Source: an uncultured Clostridia bacterium (GTDB lineage Bacteria > Bacillota > Clostridia > Oscillospirales > Ruminococcaceae). Taken from it: 8,560 nucleotides of DNA. The notes beneath the pieces are model-generated. The model saw nothing but the letters and a program-made list of their open reading frames with translations. It had not been told where the DNA came from and searched no databases. The stretch spans positions 1 to 8,560 of the forward strand of contig CAMAJC010000063.1 of assembly GCA_945835425.1 (NCBI GenBank), read 5' to 3'. Positions within the stretch are counted from its first letter, which is position 1, and every line of letters begins with the position of its first letter. The position numbers and the translations under genes were made by a program. Shown here piece after piece: positions 6,186 to 8,560 of the stretch.

Positions 6186-8447
6186 TCAGCTGAGCGTGAC
6201 GATAATCTGATCGTCCTTCGCGGAAACGTAAACCTGCTTCTTGCTGGGAGCGTCCGACAGGATCAGATTGGCGATCTTGTCTTCCACCTCTCTGCGGATG
6301 GTGCTGCGCAGGTCGCGGGCCGCGAACTTGCCGCCGCCCTTCTTGGCCAGCAGCCGCAGCGCATCCTGATCATAAACCAGCTGGATGCCCATATTCTGCA
6401 GCGGCGTGACCATCTCTTTCATCATCAGGTCTGCGATCTTACAGAGCGCGTCCTCATCCAGCGGGTTAAAGACGACGATCTCGTCGACGCGGGCCAGGAA
6501 CTCCGGCCGCAAAAACTGCGACAGAGCGTTCAGCGCCTTTTCTTTGGACATCTCGGCAGCGGTCTTGTTGAAACCGACGATACCAGTGCGGTCGCTGGAG
6601 CCGGCGTTGCTGGTCATGATGATGACGGTGTTCTCAAAGTTGACGGTCCGTCCCTGGGCGTCGGTAATGCGCCCTTCATCGAGAATCTGCAGCAGGATAT
6701 TCATGACGTCCGGGTGCGCCTTTTCGATCTCGTCGAACAGGACGACCGAGTAAGGCCGTCTGCGGACCTTTTCGGTCAGCTGCCCTGCCTCGTCAAAGCC
6801 CACATATCCGGGAGGCGAACCGACCAGACGGGAAACGGTGTGCTTTTCCATATATTCGGACATATCCACCCGGATCAGCGGGTCGACCTTGTTGTCGAAC
6901 AGTCCTTCCGCCAGCACCTTGGACAGCTCGGTCTTGCCGACGCCGGTGGGACCGACGAAGATAAAGGAAGCCGGGCGTTTTTTGGCGCTGAGCTGGACTT
7001 TGGAGCGGCGGATTGCGGCCACGACCGCGCTGATCGCCTGATCCTGCCCGATAATGCGGGATTTCAGCTCTGCCTCCAGATTATGGAGCTTGACGCCGAC
7101 ATTTTCGCTGACCTTTTCGGCGGGAATACCGGTCCAAAGCTCGATAACGCGGGCAACGTCGTCCATTGTGACGCGGACGTCCCTGACCTGCGGCTCCAGC
7201 TCCTTGAGCTGCTCTTTTACGGTGATGATGCCGCCTTTGACCTTGGCGATCGCCTCATAATCCATCTCGTCGGCGTTTGTCAGTTCCTGTTCCTGATCCA
7301 TCAGGCTCTTCAGCTGACGGTTGAGCTTTTCAACTTCCGTAAGGACAGTGCTCTTGATCGAAGCGCAGGCTGCCGATTCATCCAGCAGGTCGATCGCCTT
7401 ATCCGGCAAAAACCGGTCGGTAATGTACCGCTCCGAGAGGTTTGCGCAGGCAATCAGGATATCATCGGGGATATAGACCTTGTGGTGCTCCTGATAATAG
7501 GGCGCGATGCCGCGCAGGATTTCGATGGTCTGGGCGATGGTCGGCTCGTCGACGTTGACCGGCTGGAAGCGGCGTTCCAGAGCGGCGTCTTTCTCAATAT
7601 TTTTGCGGTATTCGTTGAAGGTCGTCGCGCCGATGACCTGGATCTCACCGCGGGACAGAGCGGGTTTTAAGATATTGGCGGCGCTCATCGAGCCTTCCGA
7701 GTCGCCGGTTCCGACGAGGGTATGTACCTCGTCGATGAAGAGGATGACGTTGCCTTTGGCCTTGACCTCTTCGATCAGTCCTTTGACGCGGCTTTCAAAC
7801 TGGCCGCGGAACTGGGTGCCTGCCACCAGAGCGGTCATATCCAGCAGATAAACTTCCTTATCCAGCAGGCGGAAAGGCACATCTCCTTCGACGATCTTCT
7901 GGGCAATGCCTTCCGCGATGGCAGTCTTGCCGACGCCGGGCTCACCGATCAGGCAAGGATTGTTTTTCTGACGGCGGGAAAGGATTTGCACGACCCGGTA
8001 AATTTCCTTTTCGCGGCCGATGATGCGGTCCATTTTCCCGTCGATTGCCTTTTTATTTAAATTGGTGCAGAAGTTATCCAGGTATTTTCCCTTTTTTTCG
8101 CGGCCTTTTTTGCCGCGGGTGCGTTCTCTGGGAAGGCCGTCGGAGGTCGGCTCGTCGTCCTCAGCGGGAACGATCGGGGAATCTTCCCCACCGAACATTT
8201 TCTGTAAAAAAGGAGGCATTGTGTCGGCGCCGCCCATCTCAAACATACCGTTTTCCAACTGTTCGTCCAGTGACTCGAGGTCAGACTGCGAGATACCGAG
8301 ACTGTCCATCATCGATTTCACCTGCGGCAAACCGAGCTCAGAGGCGCATTTGAGGCAGTATCCTTCGTTGATGGTCTCTTTTCCGTCGAATTTGGACATA
8401 AACAGGACGGCAGGCCGTTTTTTGCATTTGCAGCATAACATATCCAT
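6186..8447 (-). CDS. clpE: ClpE-like Clp protease ATP-binding subunit with N-terminal zinc finger
   Basis: This two-domain AAA+ unfoldase feeds proteins to ClpP in protein quality control. In the 753-residue product a zinc finger opens the protein, with C5xxC8 and C31xxC34; it replaces the two Clp N-repeats of ClpC and is typical of ClpE. A variable acidic then basic linker covers about 45-122. The first ATPase domain has Walker A GEPGVGKT (168-175), Walker B ILFIDE (235-240) and arginines in ALERRF (289-294). A short coiled-coil middle region covers about 365-420. The second domain has GPTGVGKT (499-506), pore loop GYVG (547-550), VVLFDE (568-573) and sensor-2 AARDLRS (709-715). IVGF (623-626) fits the ClpP-docking loop, so pairing with ClpP is likely. 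The frame opens at 8510, but ATG 8447 has AAAGGA 10 bases upstream and places the cysteines at the N-terminus. A start at 8441 is also possible. Confidence 0.92.
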   Translation of the reverse strand: MDMLCCKCKKRPAVLFMSKFDGKETINEGYCLKCASELGLPQVKSMMDSLGISQSDLESLDEQLENGMFEMGGADTMPPFLQKMFGGEDSPIVPAEDDEPTSDGLPRERTRGKKGREKKGKYLDNFCTNLNKKAIDGKMDRIIGREKEIYRVVQILSRRQKNNPCLIGEPGVGKTAIAEGIAQKIVEGDVPFRLLDKEVYLLDMTALVAGTQFRGQFESRVKGLIEEVKAKGNVILFIDEVHTLVGTGDSEGSMSAANILKPALSRGEIQVIGATTFNEYRKNIEKDAALERRFQPVNVDEPTIAQTIEILRGIAPYYQEHHKVYIPDDILIACANLSERYITDRFLPDKAIDLLDESAACASIKSTVLTEVEKLNRQLKSLMDQEQELTNADEMDYEAIAKVKGGIITVKEQLKELEPQVRDVRVTMDDVARVIELWTGIPAEKVSENVGVKLHNLEAELKSRIIGQDQAISAVVAAIRRSKVQLSAKKRPASFIFVGPTGVGKTELSKVLAEGLFDNKVDPLIRVDMSEYMEKHTVSRLVGSPPGYVGFDEAGQLTEKVRRRPYSVVLFDEIEKAHPDVMNILLQILDEGRITDAQGRTVNFENTVIIMTSNAGSSDRTGIVGFNKTAAEMSKEKALNALSQFLRPEFLARVDEIVVFNPLDEDALCKIADLMMKEMVTPLQNMGIQLVYDQDALRLLAKKGGGKFAARDLRSTIRREVEDKIANLILSDAPSKKQVYVSAKDDQIIVTLS

Positions 8448-8457
8448 CCAGATTGAT

Positions 8458-8463
8458 TCCTTT
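8458..8463 (-). promoter_or_regulatory. Ribosome binding site deciding the clp start
   Basis: AAAGGA lies 10 bases before ATG 8447, while only a weak AAAG-type sequence precedes the in-frame ATG at 8510. This favours the shorter protein beginning MDMLCCKC. Confidence 0.6.
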
Positions 8464-8524
8464 CTGTATTTCAGAGAAAACTGGCTTTCTATTTCAGGAA
8501 ACTTCAGCATTATTCTGCATCTTT

Positions 8525-8550
8525 AAGAAGCATATGAGAATGTGCTTCTT
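8525..8550. repeat. 8-bp inverted repeat upstream of the clp gene
   Basis: AAGAAGCA (8525-8532) and TGCTTCTT (8543-8550) are perfect inverted arms around a 10-base spacer; after one mismatch an inner AT/AT pair closes a 4-base loop. Neither strand has a T run after it, so it is not a standard terminator. It could be an operator ahead of the clp gene or the stem of a leader or upstream RNA. The upstream gene lies outside the window. Confidence 0.45.
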
Positions 8551-8560
8551 CCTGTCTGCG

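Noticed and set aside
6714..7670. A 318-residue open frame on the plus strand opposite the clp gene
   Set aside because: It is antisense to a fully conserved AAA+ gene, has no recognisable domain, and is explained by the codon bias of the minus-strand gene.
8448..8510. N-terminal extension of the Clp ATPase by 21 residues
   Set aside because: The ATG at 8510 lacks a good ribosome binding site, and the zinc finger of this family normally sits at the very N-terminus.
8448..8560. CtsR heat-shock operator upstream of the clp gene
   Set aside because: I looked for GGTCAAA-type direct repeats on both strands and saw none; the true promoter may lie beyond the edge.

Overview
The window is a stretch of conserved housekeeping genes, all on the minus strand, from a Gram-positive bacterium that looks like a member of the Clostridia (Bacillota). 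The best guess is the Oscillospirales/Ruminococcaceae side. This rests on moderately high GC, the gene order yicC-remA-gmk-rpoZ-priA-def-fmt (close to the Bacillus subtilis yloC-to-fmt region), RemA and a zinc-finger Clp ATPase, and purine-rich AAGGAG-type ribosome binding sites. No phylogenetic calculation was possible, so the family is an inference.

Layout in the direction of transcription (right to left). At the right edge is a 113-base leader with an 8-bp inverted repeat. It precedes a Clp-family unfoldase (8447-6186) whose N-terminus is a four-cysteine zinc finger, as in ClpE, in place of the usual Clp N-domain. A 202-base gap follows. It holds a stem-loop that probably ends the clp transcript, then a likely extended -10 promoter and a structured leader for the next operon. 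That operon contains the YicC/YloC-type endoribonuclease (5983-5105), the RemA DNA-binding regulator (5081-4812), guanylate kinase (4819-4157), the RNA polymerase omega subunit (4160-3888), primosomal helicase PriA (3849-1408), peptide deformylase (1385-879) and methionyl-tRNA formyltransferase (864 to the left edge, incomplete).

Spacing inside the operon is tight: 23, -8, -4, 38, 22 and 14 bases, with no visible terminator, so the seven genes are probably co-transcribed. They link RNA turnover (YicC), nucleotide supply (Gmk), transcription (omega), replication restart (PriA) and the formyl-methionine cycle of translation initiation (Fmt adds the formyl group, Def removes it). The coaBC gene that lies between rpoZ and priA in B. 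subtilis is absent here.

I found no mobile element, CRISPR array, tRNA, rRNA or candidate for an undescribed system. The points worth a second look are small: sequence variation in PriA and deformylase motifs, a RemA acidic tail whose codons double as the gmk ribosome binding site, and the structured regions around the two leaders.
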